A stretch of DNA of 64,000 nucleotides from Duodenibacillus intestinigallinarum (GCA_019117105.1 DXAH01000047.1:1-64000), one strand, 5' to 3'; counted from the stretch's first letter, positions 35,658-45,462 are shown. A program made the numbers and translations. The notes: generated by a model from the sequence alone, not told the origin.

Positions 35658-36263
35658 ATGACTGTCACTCGCCGCCAACTTTGCGCCGCTGCCGCCGCCG
35701 CTCCGATCGCGGCACTTGTGCCACGCGCGGCTTCGGCCGACACGACCGAGATTCAGCTCATGCAAGCCGTGCTCGAGCCACAGGGCAATGATCTTTTCCT
35801 GTCTTTGAGCTGGGAATACGATCTGCCCGAAACACTCATCGACAGTCTGCGTCGCGGCATTGCGCTTTACTTCGTCTGCGAAGTGCGTCTGCAAAGCAAA
35901 CGCACGCTCTGGTTTGACAAGGATCTGGGGCATCTCGAACTCGTTCAGCGCATCAGTTTCAGTCCGCTTACCCGTCAGTATCGGTTCTCGCGCGGCGGTC
36001 TTTCTCAAACCTACGATACGCTCGAGCAGATTCTTCCGATCACGCGTCACTTGATCGGTTGGCGCATCGCTGAATCCTCCTTGCTCAAAGACTCTTCGCT
36101 TGAGATCGAGGCGCGTATGCGGCTTGACTCCTCCCGTCTGCCCAAACCTCTGCAGGTCATCGTCGGAGGAAACTCCGATTGGGAGCTTGACAGCGATTGG
36201 ATCACCATCGATGTCCAGCAGGCGCTCAAGGCCACCCTTTTCCCGGATCCGTCGCGGTTATGA
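35658..36263 (+). CDS. DUF4390 protein with N-terminal signal
   Basis: 201 aa exported protein. The N-terminus has MTVTRRQLCAAAAAAPIAA, a Tat-like twin Arg followed by an Ala-rich core and an ASA cleavage site. The body matches DUF4390 (LEPQGNDLFLSLSWEYDLP, ALYFVCEVRL, LTRQYRFSRGG). In betaproteobacteria this gene is regularly found between rsmB and ntrY, so it may relate to signal sensing by that kinase; the role is unknown. Its stop overlaps ntrY as ATGA. Confidence 0.85.
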   Translation: MTVTRRQLCAAAAAAPIAALVPRAASADTTEIQLMQAVLEPQGNDLFLSLSWEYDLPETLIDSLRRGIALYFVCEVRLQSKRTLWFDKDLGHLELVQRISFSPLTRQYRFSRGGLSQTYDTLEQILPITRHLIGWRIAESSLLKDSSLEIEARMRLDSSRLPKPLQVIVGGNSDWELDSDWITIDVQQALKATLFPDPSRL

Positions 36264-38536
36264 CCCGTTGGTTTCGCATTCCCCTGACTGCCGCTATCGT
36301 TGTTGCGGTTGTTCTTCTGATAGCAATGGCCGCGGGTGGCGCCAATTCCACCGTTTTTGAGCGCTATTTCCCGATCCTGCTCATCGTCACCTCGTTTGCA
36401 ACGATCGCTCTGCTCGCCTTTATCGGCGCCGTTGTTTACCGTCTCTTCAAGCAGCGCCGCAACAAGGTGTTCGGTTCGCGAATGACCATCAATCTGGCGC
36501 TCTACCTGTCACTCGCAGCCGTATTTCCGTGCTTGTTGCTCTACTTTGTGTCAAGTCAGTTCATCGGGCGATCCATCGACTCGTGGTTTGACGTGCGCGT
36601 GGAACAGGCGCTTGACTCCGGCGTTGCACTTTCAAGCGAAGTGCTCACGCGCGAACAGCATCAGCTCTTGCAAACAGCCCGTCGCATCGCTTCCATTTTG
36701 AACGCCACCTCCAAAGGTGAACGTGCGCTCACGCTTGATCGTATGCGCGAAACATCGGACGCGGCTTCTGCCATCGTTTTTTCATCTTCAGGCGAAATTC
36801 TCTTAAGCTCCTTCTCGCCCACCGTCACCGCAATCATTGATCGTCCGACGGCTTCCCAATTGCAAAAGGCGCGTGCCGAATACGGCATCTATCTGCTTGA
36901 AGGCGAACAGCCCGAAAGCGAAGGGTCGCTGCGCATCCGCAGCATCGTGCCGATGGACGCCTACGCCGCGCTGCAGCCCACCACTTATCTTCAGCTCACG
37001 CAGGTCGTGCCCAAGGCCATGGCCGAGCACACCATTGATCTCGTTGAAGGCTATCGAAACTATCAGGAACTCGTGCTTTCGCGTACGGCGCTTCGCAACG
37101 TCTACACGATCACGCTCACGCTCACGATGCTGCTGGCCGTTTTGGTCGCCGTTGCCGTCGCGTTCGTGTTTGCCAGCGCCACCACAGCTCCCGTGCTTCA
37201 GCTGGCACGAGGCACGCGAAAGGTGGCTGAAGGCGACCTGCGCCCGATTAAGGAATATTCCGGCGATAGCGAAATCAACCTGCTCACCAAATCCTTTAAC
37301 ACCATGATTTTCCAGGTGGCTGACGCCCGAGAAAACGTCGAGCGGCGCCGCCAGGAAGCCGAACAAGCACGCTCGCAGCTCGAGCTGATTCTTGCCAATC
37401 TTTCATCCGGCGTTCTGGTGACGGACGACAAGTTGCGCGTAGCCATGAGTAATGCGGCCGCCGCTGACATCCTGCACACTGACGAAATCGGTGCGGGCAC
37501 CATGGTTCAGGACGTTTCTCCCACGCTTGCCCAGACTTTCACTCAGAAAATGGAGCTCACGGACGATGATGCGCCCATCTCGTTTGAGTTGCCGATCACG
37601 AGCACCGAAGGCCATGCCGACGTCACGCTCTTTGTGCGTGCTTCTCGGCTGCATCTTGAAAACGGCCCCGGCTTCGTGATCATCTTTGACGACATCACAC
37701 GCATTCTCGACGCTCAGCGCGCGGTCGCATGGGGCGAAGTCGCCCGTCGACTAGCCCATGAAATCAAGAACCCACTCACGCCGATTCGTCTGGCGGCCGA
37801 GCGTCTCGAGATGAAACTCACCGGCAAACTCGACGAAAAGAACGAGGCGCTGCTGCACCGCACCACCGGTACCATCGTCACGCAAGTAGACGCCATGAAG
37901 CAGATGGTCAACGACTTCCGCGATTTCGCCAAGCTTCCCGAAGCTGTTCTCAAGCCTCTGAATCTGAAGCTTTTCCTTGCCGAAGTCGTCGACTTCTACC
38001 ACAGTGCAGGCACCGAAGTTCAGCTGCACTGCGACGGCAATCTTCCCGAAATTGGAGGCGACGCCAATCAGTTGCGTCAGGTTTTCCACAACCTCATCAG
38101 CAACTCCGTTGAAGCAATCGGCCGCAACAGTCCCGATCCGTTCATTTGCCTCACGGCGGAACTGCAGATGCAAAACGGCACGGCAACGGGCGTGCGCGTC
38201 ACTCTCACCGACAACGGCGGAGGGTTCTCGCCTTCGGTGCTAGCCAAAGCATTCGAGCCCTACATCACCACTAAACCGACAGGTACGGGCCTAGGCCTGC
38301 CGATGGTCAAGAAAATCATGGACGAACACCACGCCCGCATCTCGCTCGGCAACCGTACGGAAGTCAACGGCGAGGTAATCGGTGCAAAAATCACACTGGT
38401 TTTCCCGCTCAACCGCCGTCAAAACGCCGATGCAGCGGATAATCACGCCCCTGAAGACCATCAAAACGCAAACCCTGAGGATAAAAACGTGCCTGCGGAG
38501 CAAAAGGTGCGTAACATTGTGGAATCGCCGTCCTGA
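36260..38536 (+). CDS. ntrY: NtrY-like sensor histidine kinase
   Basis: 758 aa membrane kinase. Two helices lie near residues 7-25 and 40-65, a third near 85-105, an extracytoplasmic loop, and a further helix near 290-310 leading into a HAMP domain (APVLQLARGTRKVAEGDLRPI). A PAS domain follows, then the HisKA box RLAHEIKNPLTPIRLAAER and an HATPase domain with NLISNSVEAI, DNGGGF and GTGLGLPMVKKI. The C-terminal ~45 residues are low-complexity. It pairs with the next gene. In this family the signal has been linked to nitrogen or redox state. Confidence 0.92.
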   Translation: MTRWFRIPLTAAIVVAVVLLIAMAAGGANSTVFERYFPILLIVTSFATIALLAFIGAVVYRLFKQRRNKVFGSRMTINLALYLSLAAVFPCLLLYFVSSQFIGRSIDSWFDVRVEQALDSGVALSSEVLTREQHQLLQTARRIASILNATSKGERALTLDRMRETSDAASAIVFSSSGEILLSSFSPTVTAIIDRPTASQLQKARAEYGIYLLEGEQPESEGSLRIRSIVPMDAYAALQPTTYLQLTQVVPKAMAEHTIDLVEGYRNYQELVLSRTALRNVYTITLTLTMLLAVLVAVAVAFVFASATTAPVLQLARGTRKVAEGDLRPIKEYSGDSEINLLTKSFNTMIFQVADARENVERRRQEAEQARSQLELILANLSSGVLVTDDKLRVAMSNAAAADILHTDEIGAGTMVQDVSPTLAQTFTQKMELTDDDAPISFELPITSTEGHADVTLFVRASRLHLENGPGFVIIFDDITRILDAQRAVAWGEVARRLAHEIKNPLTPIRLAAERLEMKLTGKLDEKNEALLHRTTGTIVTQVDAMKQMVNDFRDFAKLPEAVLKPLNLKLFLAEVVDFYHSAGTEVQLHCDGNLPEIGGDANQLRQVFHNLISNSVEAIGRNSPDPFICLTAELQMQNGTATGVRVTLTDNGGGFSPSVLAKAFEPYITTKPTGTGLGLPMVKKIMDEHHARISLGNRTEVNGEVIGAKITLVFPLNRRQNADAADNHAPEDHQNANPEDKNVPAEQKVRNIVESPS

Positions 38537-38581
38537 AATTTGAACAAGGGCACGCTTTTGGAAGTTTGAACAGCAAGCAGT

Positions 38582-39325
38582 ATGTCAAAAATCCTTATCG
38601 TCGATGACGAACTTGGTATCCGAGAAATGCTCTCGGACATTCTCACTGATGAAGGCCATACCGTCTACACAGCCGACAGCGCAGAAGCGGCCCGCGTTTT
38701 TGTGCTGCAGGACAAGTACGACCTGATTCTGTTGGATATCTGGATGCCCGACACGGACGGCATCACCTTGCTCAAGGAATGGGGACAACGCAGACTGCTG
38801 CACTGCCCCGTCGTCATGATGAGCGGTCACGGCACCATCGAAAACGCTGTCGAAGCCATCCGCTTCGGCGCGTTGTCGTTCCTCGAAAAGCCCATTTCCA
38901 TGCAAAAGCTGCTCTCGACGGTGGAGCACGCTCTGGTCGTGGGGCAACGCCAGAACACGTTTGCCCGCTACCAGCAGCAAAAGGAAAAATCGCAGGAACC
39001 CGTTGTCATCGCTCCAGCCCCACAACGCCTCGAATCGTTGCCTGTGCTGAAGATTCCCGGCACCGACATCACGCTCGACTTCAATCGTCCGCTCAAAGAG
39101 TTGCGCGACGACTTCGAAAAGGCCTATCTGTCCTGCCTGATGTCCTACGAAAACTGCCAGATGACGAAGGTCGCTCGCCACGCCGGACTTGAGCGCACGC
39201 ATCTGTACCGTAAACTGAAACTGTTGAACCTGGAAATTCCGCGCCTCGGAAGCGACCTGCACAAGCACACGCCCCTGAAGGACACGCTTGCGCACGACAG
39301 CACTCCGGACCCGGATCACTTCTAA
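38582..39325 (+). CDS. NtrX-like response regulator without AAA+ domain
   Basis: 247 aa. The receiver domain holds the acidic pair VDDE, phospho-acceptor D52 in LILLDIWMPD, Ser in MMSGHG and Lys in FLEKP. A linker rich in Pro and Gln follows, then a C-terminal Fis-type helix-turn-helix (NCQMTKVARHAGLERTHLYRKLKLL). The central sigma54-interacting AAA+ ATPase domain of classical NtrX is absent, with no sign of frameshift, so this regulator would not activate sigma54 directly. It follows ntrY by 45 bases. Confidence 0.9.
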   Translation: MSKILIVDDELGIREMLSDILTDEGHTVYTADSAEAARVFVLQDKYDLILLDIWMPDTDGITLLKEWGQRRLLHCPVVMMSGHGTIENAVEAIRFGALSFLEKPISMQKLLSTVEHALVVGQRQNTFARYQQQKEKSQEPVVIAPAPQRLESLPVLKIPGTDITLDFNRPLKELRDDFEKAYLSCLMSYENCQMTKVARHAGLERTHLYRKLKLLNLEIPRLGSDLHKHTPLKDTLAHDSTPDPDHF

Positions 39326-39330
39326 GCTGC

Positions 39331-39353
39331 AGCGGGCGACAAATTCGCCCGCT
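39331..39353 (+). terminator. Hairpin between ntrX and trkA
   Basis: AGCGGGCGA and TCGCCCGCT form a perfect 9-bp stem with a 5-base loop, but without a clear T run. It may attenuate read-through into trkA. Confidence 0.5.
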
Positions 39354-39373
39354 CGGCTTATGATCGGCATCGT

Positions 39374-40783
39374 ATGCACATTCTCATCATCGGCGCCGGC
39401 CGCATCGGTCGCTCGGTTGCCGAAAACCTTGTCAACGAATCCAACGACATCACGATCGTGGATCAGGATGCCGAACGGGTTAGTGCGCTCGAAACCCGTC
39501 TGGACCTACGAGGAGTAACCGGTAACGCCCTCTCGCCGTCTGTGCTGGAAAGCGCCGGTGCCAACGACGCCGACATGATTCTTGCCGTCACCGCCAACGA
39601 CGAAACCAATATGGCGGTCTGTCTGCTCGCTTCTCAGCTTTTCAACATCCCGACCCGTATTGCCCGCGTCCGCAATCAGGAACTGCGACAGTATCCGCGC
39701 CTTCTTGCCGAAGAAGGCTTTCAGATCACCAGCACCATTTGGCCTGAACAGGCACTCAACGAAAGTCTTCTGCGTCTGATCGAATTTCCGGAAGCGCTTC
39801 AGATCATTGACTTTGCCGAAGGCAAAGCCGTGCTTTTCTGCGTGCGCGCCGTTGCGGGCAGTCCGCTGGTGGGACGACCGATCGGCGACCTGGCAGTACA
39901 TCTGCCGCATGTACCCGCACGCATCGTGTCGGTGTTTCGTCGCAACCGTCGTCTGGACATTTCATCGGAAACCGTCATCGAAAGCAGCGACGAAGTCATT
40001 GCGCTATCTTCCGGCCGCGACGTGCGCCGCGTCATCAGCGAATTGCGTCAGCATGAAGAGCGCATCCGCCGCATCATGATCGCAGGCAACGCTCGCCTGG
40101 GCGTACAGCTCGCCGGTCTTTTAAACGGTCCCGAAGGTCGCCGCGGCTACACGATCACCATCCTTGACGAAGATGTGGCGCTTTGCACGTCGCTTGCCGC
40201 CGCCGTTCCAAAAGACACGGAATTGGTAACAGCCAATCTCACCGACGAAGAAGCGCTCACGGAACTTTGCGTCGATCGTTGCGATCTCTTCATTTCGCTG
40301 TCCTCGCGAGACGAAAACAACATCATGGGCGCATTGCTGGCCAAAAAACTGGGCGCCCGCCGCGTGATTGCTCTCACCGACAGCGACACGTTCAGCGCCT
40401 TGATGCAGGGCACGCAGATTGACGTGACGGTATCGTCGACGCAGGCGACCATCGGCGAGCTGTTGCGCCATGTGCGCCGCGGCGACGTACTTGCGGCCCA
40501 CAGTCTGCGCCGAGGCGTTGCCGAAGCGCTTGAAATCGTGGCGCACGGCAACAAGAGAAGCTCCAGGGTGGTCGGCAAGCGTATCGCCGACATTGATCTT
40601 CCCGAGGGCGTTGAAATCGCCGCTCTGGTGCGCGACACCGATGACATCGAGGAACCGGAGGTACTCATCGCTCAAAAGGACGTTGTCGTCGAACCCGAGG
40701 ACCGCGTCATCGTCTTCGTGCCAGGCAAGCGCGTGATTCCACAGGTCGAAAAGCTCTTTGCGGTCGATGTGGGATTCTTCTGA
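39374..40783 (+). CDS. trkA: Trk potassium uptake regulator TrkA
   Basis: Peripheral NAD(H)-binding subunit that gates the K+ channel TrkH. 469 aa with two RCK_N/RCK_C repeats: the first NAD loop is IIGAGRIGRSVAENL, the second IAGNARLGVQLAGLL. The acidic strand ends (IVDQDAE) are conserved. The gene precedes trkH, whose start lies 11 bases on. The trkA-trkH pair beside ntrYX is a usual betaproteobacterial arrangement. Confidence 0.95.
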   Translation: MHILIIGAGRIGRSVAENLVNESNDITIVDQDAERVSALETRLDLRGVTGNALSPSVLESAGANDADMILAVTANDETNMAVCLLASQLFNIPTRIARVRNQELRQYPRLLAEEGFQITSTIWPEQALNESLLRLIEFPEALQIIDFAEGKAVLFCVRAVAGSPLVGRPIGDLAVHLPHVPARIVSVFRRNRRLDISSETVIESSDEVIALSSGRDVRRVISELRQHEERIRRIMIAGNARLGVQLAGLLNGPEGRRGYTITILDEDVALCTSLAAAVPKDTELVTANLTDEEALTELCVDRCDLFISLSSRDENNIMGALLAKKLGARRVIALTDSDTFSALMQGTQIDVTVSSTQATIGELLRHVRRGDVLAAHSLRRGVAEALEIVAHGNKRSSRVVGKRIADIDLPEGVEIAALVRDTDDIEEPEVLIAQKDVVVEPEDRVIVFVPGKRVIPQVEKLFAVDVGFF

Positions 40784-40793
40784 CGGAGTCGGC

Positions 40794-42266
40794 ATGTTTG
40801 CGAACCTACGCTACTTTTTGCTACCCGTCCTCAATATCACCGGTCCGGTGCTGATCGCCTTCGCGTGTCTGCTTCTGCTGCCGGTTTTTGTCTCAAGCCT
40901 TTACAACGATGGCGCCGCATACGGCTTTGAGATCGCCTTCGTGCTGTGTTTGATCACGGGCCTGACTCTTTACGTCTTCACGAAACGCCATCGGCGAGAA
41001 CTACTGCCGCGCGACGGTTTTTTGCTCGCAACCATCATTTGGGCGGTCACGCCGCTTTTCGGCGCCATCCCTCTGATGCTCGAAATTCCAGGCATATCCT
41101 TTACACACGCCTATTTCGAATCCATGAGTGGCATCACGACGACGTGTGCAACCGTGCTTTCAGGCTTGAGTGAACTGCCGGAATCAATCAACTTCTGGCG
41201 CTGCATGATGAGCTGGCTCGGCGGCATGGGCATCCTGGTGCTAGCTGTTGCCATTCTTCCGATGCTCGGCGTGGGCGGCTCGCAGATCTTCCGCGCGGAA
41301 TTTTCCGGCCCCATGAAGGAGTCGCGTCTGACGCCTCGCATCGCCGATACGGCCAAGGGCCTGTGGGGCATCTACATCGCGCTTTCGTTTGCGTGCTTTA
41401 TAAGTTACCGGCTAGCCGGAATGAACACCTACGAAAGCATCATCCACATGTTCACGACGGTAAGTCTCGGCGGCTTTTCTTCCTACGATGAGAGCTTTGC
41501 CCACTGGAACAATCCCAATATCGAGGCGGTAGCGATAGTCTTCATGCTCCTTTGCGGCGTGAGCTTCTCCTTGCATTTCTTTGCTTGGAAAAAACGCTCG
41601 ATTGTCGCCTATTTCAAAAACGTAGAGTGTCTGTCGTGGCTAAGCATCGCCGCGCTCACGACAGCCTGCGCCACGGGACTGCTCCTTATGAGCGACACTT
41701 CGCTTGAGCCGCTGCACGCTCTGCGCCTGGCCGCATTTAACGTCATCAGCGTCATCTCGACGACCGGCTACGCGAGCCAGGACTTCGCACAATGGCCCGC
41801 TTCAATCTACATCCTGATGTTTGTGGTGGCCTGTTTTGCCACCTGCGGCGGGAGCACCGGCGGCGGCATGAAGATGCTGCGCGTCGTGATGCTTGTGAAA
41901 TACACGTCGCTGCAGCTTGTCACCACAGCTCAACCCCGCGTGGTGCGCCCGATGGTTCTAAACGGTCAAGTACTGGCGGACAAGACCGTACTTTCGGCGC
42001 TGAGCTTCATGCTGCTGTGGCTTGCCACCACGGTTCTCGCCTTCCTGGGATTGCTGCTGACCGGGCTAGACGCTACCACGGCCTTCGGCGCCGTGCTCGG
42101 CTGCATCTGCAACATCGGTCCTGGCCTGGGCGCAGTAGGTCCCAACGCCAACTTCTCGGTTCTTACCGATGCTCAGCTGTGGCTGTGCACCTTCTGCATG
42201 CTGATCGGACGTTTGGAACTGGTAACCGTCTTTGTGCTCTTTACGCGTTCTTTCTGGCGTGCTTAA
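40794..42266 (+). CDS. trkH: Trk potassium uptake channel subunit TrkH
   Basis: 490 aa integral membrane protein with about ten helices arranged as K+ channel-like repeats. Filter-type segments are visible as SGITTTCATV, TTVSLGGFSSYD, SVISTTGYASQ and a last one near ICNIGPGLGAVG. The start at 40794 is chosen because it opens the first helix and follows trkA; an in-frame ATG 12 codons upstream would overlap trkA. Works with TrkA for K+ uptake driven by membrane potential. Confidence 0.95.
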   Translation: MFANLRYFLLPVLNITGPVLIAFACLLLLPVFVSSLYNDGAAYGFEIAFVLCLITGLTLYVFTKRHRRELLPRDGFLLATIIWAVTPLFGAIPLMLEIPGISFTHAYFESMSGITTTCATVLSGLSELPESINFWRCMMSWLGGMGILVLAVAILPMLGVGGSQIFRAEFSGPMKESRLTPRIADTAKGLWGIYIALSFACFISYRLAGMNTYESIIHMFTTVSLGGFSSYDESFAHWNNPNIEAVAIVFMLLCGVSFSLHFFAWKKRSIVAYFKNVECLSWLSIAALTTACATGLLLMSDTSLEPLHALRLAAFNVISVISTTGYASQDFAQWPASIYILMFVVACFATCGGSTGGGMKMLRVVMLVKYTSLQLVTTAQPRVVRPMVLNGQVLADKTVLSALSFMLLWLATTVLAFLGLLLTGLDATTAFGAVLGCICNIGPGLGAVGPNANFSVLTDAQLWLCTFCMLIGRLELVTVFVLFTRSFWRA

Positions 42267-42634
42267 GGAACGCCCCACATCACCTTCTTGCCCCTTTTCT
42301 GCGCCGCACGCAGCATTTCCAGAAGCGGGAAGACGCGCATGGAAAAAGTCACATGCTCGAGCGCTTTCTTTTCCTCTTCTTCATCGGGCCAGGGGTTACT
42401 GCCGGGGTAGCCCTTGAGCTCACGCTCCCGTTCACGCTTTTTTCCCTGATCAATCATGTCCTTTTCACGATCCACCGCCGCCTGTAATTTTTCGATCACA
42501 CCAGGGAGATCTTCGGGCAGCCAGCAGCCGGATTCGGAATAGGGACGTTCAAGCACTTCGCAAATGCCCTGAAACGTCGTCGGCATCATGAAAAAGCCGC
42601 CGCTGGCGGGGGAACGAAACTCAAGTACAGCCAT
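42263..42634 (-). CDS. DUF1840 protein
   Basis: 123 aa soluble protein. The N-terminus (AVLEFRSPASGGFFMMP), the central WLPEDLPGVIEKLQAAVDREK and the C-terminal VTFSMRVFPLLEMLRAAQKRG fit the DUF1840 family common in betaproteobacteria. A charged, Lys/Glu-rich insert lies in the middle. The function is unknown. Its end overlaps the convergent trkH end by four bases. Confidence 0.8.
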   Translation of the reverse strand: MAVLEFRSPASGGFFMMPTTFQGICEVLERPYSESGCWLPEDLPGVIEKLQAAVDREKDMIDQGKKRERERELKGYPGSNPWPDEEEEKKALEHVTFSMRVFPLLEMLRAAQKRGKKVMWGVP

Positions 42635-42789
42635 GTTTTTCCTCAGGAAAATTTGTGTTTTTTCAGTCTATTAGCGCCCAATTCGACTTAAAATGGGGCT
42701 GGTTTCCGAATTCGTCTGCGAACTCGGACAGGTAACGATCGTCAACCTGCGCTAGACTTTCGCCTCTTTGTTCCTTTCGAGCGCCTATT

Positions 42790-43191
42790 GTGACCACGTA
42801 TCTGTTTATTATCGCTCATGCCCCGCTTGCAGGAGCCCTCAAGCAGTGTGCCGAGCATGTTTTCTCGCATGACGCCCGTATTGCCGACCGCGTGGAAGCA
42901 TTCGACATTCCGGCCGACTCCGATACGGATGAGTGGCGAGCTCGGATTTACGAAAAATTGCCCAAAGCCCCCGACAGCTGCCTGGTCTTGACCGACATCG
43001 TCGGCGCTACGCCTTTCAACATCGCCGAATCAATGTTGCACGCCGACAACACGGCGGTACTCTCGGGTATGAACCTGCCAATGGTACTCACCGCCATCGT
43101 GCACCGAGATGAATCGCTTGCCGACGTTGTGCGCGTTGTGAGCGAAGCCGGCATCGCTTCGGCGGCCAAGCCCGCACTCCGAAAAGACTAA
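42790..43191 (+). CDS. PTS EIIA, mannose/fructose-type
   Basis: 133 aa cytosolic phosphocarrier of the ManX-A family. Phospho-acceptor His10 lies in FIIAHAPLAGAL; LVLTDIVGATPFNIAE and MNLPMVLTAI are family hallmarks. The start is GTG at 42790. There are no EIIB, EIIC or EIID genes here, so this module is likely regulatory rather than for sugar uptake. First of the set EIIA-HPr-EI. Confidence 0.92.
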   Translation: MTTYLFIIAHAPLAGALKQCAEHVFSHDARIADRVEAFDIPADSDTDEWRARIYEKLPKAPDSCLVLTDIVGATPFNIAESMLHADNTAVLSGMNLPMVLTAIVHRDESLADVVRVVSEAGIASAAKPALRKD

Positions 43192-43225
43192 CCTGCTGCA
43201 CTACAAGGTAAAAAAATCTACACTC

Positions 43226-43495
43226 ATGCAGTCCAGAACCATCACCGTCTCGAACAAACTGGGCGTGCATGCTCGCCCAGCCGGCCTTATCACTAAAACC
43301 GCCGGTTTGTTTGACTGTTCCGTCATCCTCGACAAAAACGGCAAACGCATTGATGCCAAGTCCATCCTTGCCGTCATGACCATGGCCGCCAAATGCGGCG
43401 ATGAAATCACAATCATCACCAACGGGCGCAATGACAAAGAGGCACTCGAAGCTATCGTGGCCCTCTTTCAGTCGAAGTTCGGCGAGGACGAATGA
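43226..43495 (+). CDS. ptsH: Phosphocarrier protein HPr
   Basis: 89 aa. His15 in KLGVHARPAG is phosphorylated by EI, and Ser46 in DAKSILAVMTM matches the site used by HPr kinase where that enzyme exists. The stop overlaps the ptsI start in ATGATG, so translation is coupled. Confidence 0.96.
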   Translation: MQSRTITVSNKLGVHARPAGLITKTAGLFDCSVILDKNGKRIDAKSILAVMTMAAKCGDEITIITNGRNDKEALEAIVALFQSKFGEDE

Positions 43496-45459
43496 TGGAC
43501 AAACAGCTCAACGACATTGCCCCTGCCTCGACGACCGACGTAGCGGAAGAAAAAACAGTTGACGCCGGCCCCGAAATCGCTCCGGGCGCTGAAGCCGCTC
43601 CAGAATCGGATCCCGTCACGCTCGGCGGCACAGCCGTTAGTCCCGGCGCCGCCTTCGGCCACGCGCAGATGTTTGCCGAAGGTGAACTCGAGATTCCTCA
43701 CTTTACAATCGAAAAGACACAGACCCGCGCCGAATTCACGCGCCTGCGCGCCGCCGTGCACACGGTCGACAAGGAGTTCGGCGAACTGATTGCGGAACTC
43801 AATCGCGAGGAAGACGCGCCGACGGAAGCCATCGCCTTTTTGGAACTGCACCGTCAGCTTCTCAACGACGACTCGATCATCTCGGAAACCCAGGACATCA
43901 TCCGCGAGCGTCTGATCAACGCCGAATGGGCCCTGTCGCTTAAGCTAGAGGACATCCGCCGTAGCTTCGAAGAAATCGACGATGACTATCTGGCCGACCG
44001 CATTGACGACATCGCGCAAGTGATCGAGCGCGTGCAACGCGTTTTGAGCGGTCGCCGTCGCCCGGCCGACACCGTCTCGCGCATGATGAGCGAGAGCTCG
44101 GTCATTCTGGTGGCCGAAGATTTCAGTCCGGCCGACATTCTGATTCTGAAGCGCCGTCAGGACATATCCATCACGGGTCTGATCATCGAAAAGGGCGCGG
44201 CAACGTCGCACTCCTCCATTCTGGCACGTTCGCTCGAAATCCCAACGCTGGTCAACGTAAGCAACGCCTGCGAAGTGATTCAGACCGACGACGTTTTGCT
44301 GATGGACGCCGACAAGGGCATCGTCATCGTCAATCCGCAAAAAGACGGTATGCCGCAGATGTCCGAGCGCATCCGCAAAATGAATGCGGTGCGTCTGCGT
44401 CAACGCAAGCTCAAGGCCACGCATTGCGTGACCGCCGACGGCTGTGCCGTAAGCCTGCTCGCTAATCTTGCTCTGCCCGAGGATGCCAAGGAAGCAATGT
44501 CCAACGGCGCCGACGGCGTCGGTCTCTTCCGCTCCGAGTTCCTCTTCATGAACCGCCCGAATTTTCCGAGCGAAGACGAGCAGTTCGAAACCTATACACG
44601 CGTCGTCAAAGCCATGCGCGGCAAGATCGTCACGATCCGCACCATGGACCTCGGCGGCGACAAACTGCCTTCGCGCAAAGCGCTCGAGTCGATCGGCGAA
44701 GATCCGGACAAACCCATCGCCAATCCGTCACTCGGCCGACGCGCCATCCGATTCAGCTTGAGCCACACCGACGTGTTCCTCACGCAATTGCGCGCGATTC
44801 TGCGCGCCGGCGCGACCGGCCGCGTCCGCCTGTTGGTCCCCATGCTCTCCTGGATGACCGAAGCCGACATCGTTCTCAGCTACGTGCGCCGCGCTCAGGA
44901 AGAACTCAAGGATCGCGGAGTCAAATACGCTGAAAACATCCAGATCGGCGGCATGGTGGAAGTGCCTTCGGCCGCGCTTTGCTTAAAGCAGTTCCTCAAG
45001 CGTCTGGACTTCGTTTCGGTCGGCACGAATGACTTGATTCAGTATCTTCTGGCCGTTGACCGCGAGGACCCGGATGTAGGTTATCTGTACGATCCGCTTC
45101 ACCCGGCCGTGCTCTCCATGCTCTACAACTGCATCAACACGGCTCACCGTGCCGGCAAGGAAATCAGTGTCTGCGGCGAAGCAGCCGCCGATCCGGTCTT
45201 CGCCTTCCTGCTGCTGGGGATGGGACTGCGGCACTTCTCCATGGAAAGCGCCCGACTGCTGCCCATCAAGGAATTCATGCTCGCCGCCAACGCCCAGGAT
45301 GCTACGGCACTGATGCGCCGCATCCATCGTGCGCACACGATTCAGGACATTCGCAAACATATTCTGGAATACTTTGCCGACCACGATGAATTGGCTGCCG
45401 GCTTTGCGGCAAGCCAAGTGCTGTGTGCCCGTCCCTGGCAAAGCTTTAAAGACGCTTAA
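43492..45459 (+). CDS. ptsI: PTS enzyme I with an acidic N-terminal extension
   Basis: 655 aa phosphoenolpyruvate-protein phosphotransferase. Phospho-His240 lies in GAATSHSSILARSL, the PEP-binding domain has the motif LFRSEFLFM, and the conserved Cys near the end is in ISVCGEAAADP. The normal start of EI, here GGTAVSPGAAFG, begins only near residue 45. Before it is an acidic, Ala/Pro-rich stretch absent from standard EI (about 575 aa). The start could alternatively be the adjacent ATG at 43495. It phosphorylates HPr, then EIIA. Confidence 0.94.
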   Translation: MMDKQLNDIAPASTTDVAEEKTVDAGPEIAPGAEAAPESDPVTLGGTAVSPGAAFGHAQMFAEGELEIPHFTIEKTQTRAEFTRLRAAVHTVDKEFGELIAELNREEDAPTEAIAFLELHRQLLNDDSIISETQDIIRERLINAEWALSLKLEDIRRSFEEIDDDYLADRIDDIAQVIERVQRVLSGRRRPADTVSRMMSESSVILVAEDFSPADILILKRRQDISITGLIIEKGAATSHSSILARSLEIPTLVNVSNACEVIQTDDVLLMDADKGIVIVNPQKDGMPQMSERIRKMNAVRLRQRKLKATHCVTADGCAVSLLANLALPEDAKEAMSNGADGVGLFRSEFLFMNRPNFPSEDEQFETYTRVVKAMRGKIVTIRTMDLGGDKLPSRKALESIGEDPDKPIANPSLGRRAIRFSLSHTDVFLTQLRAILRAGATGRVRLLVPMLSWMTEADIVLSYVRRAQEELKDRGVKYAENIQIGGMVEVPSAALCLKQFLKRLDFVSVGTNDLIQYLLAVDREDPDVGYLYDPLHPAVLSMLYNCINTAHRAGKEISVCGEAAADPVFAFLLLGMGLRHFSMESARLLPIKEFMLAANAQDATALMRRIHRAHTIQDIRKHILEYFADHDELAAGFAASQVLCARPWQSFKDA

Positions 45460-45462
45460 AAA

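Noticed and set aside
38582..39325. ntrX as a frameshifted or deleted pseudogene
   Set aside because: Receiver, linker and helix-turn-helix are in one clean frame with a normal C-terminus; short receiver-Fis regulators occur in this group.
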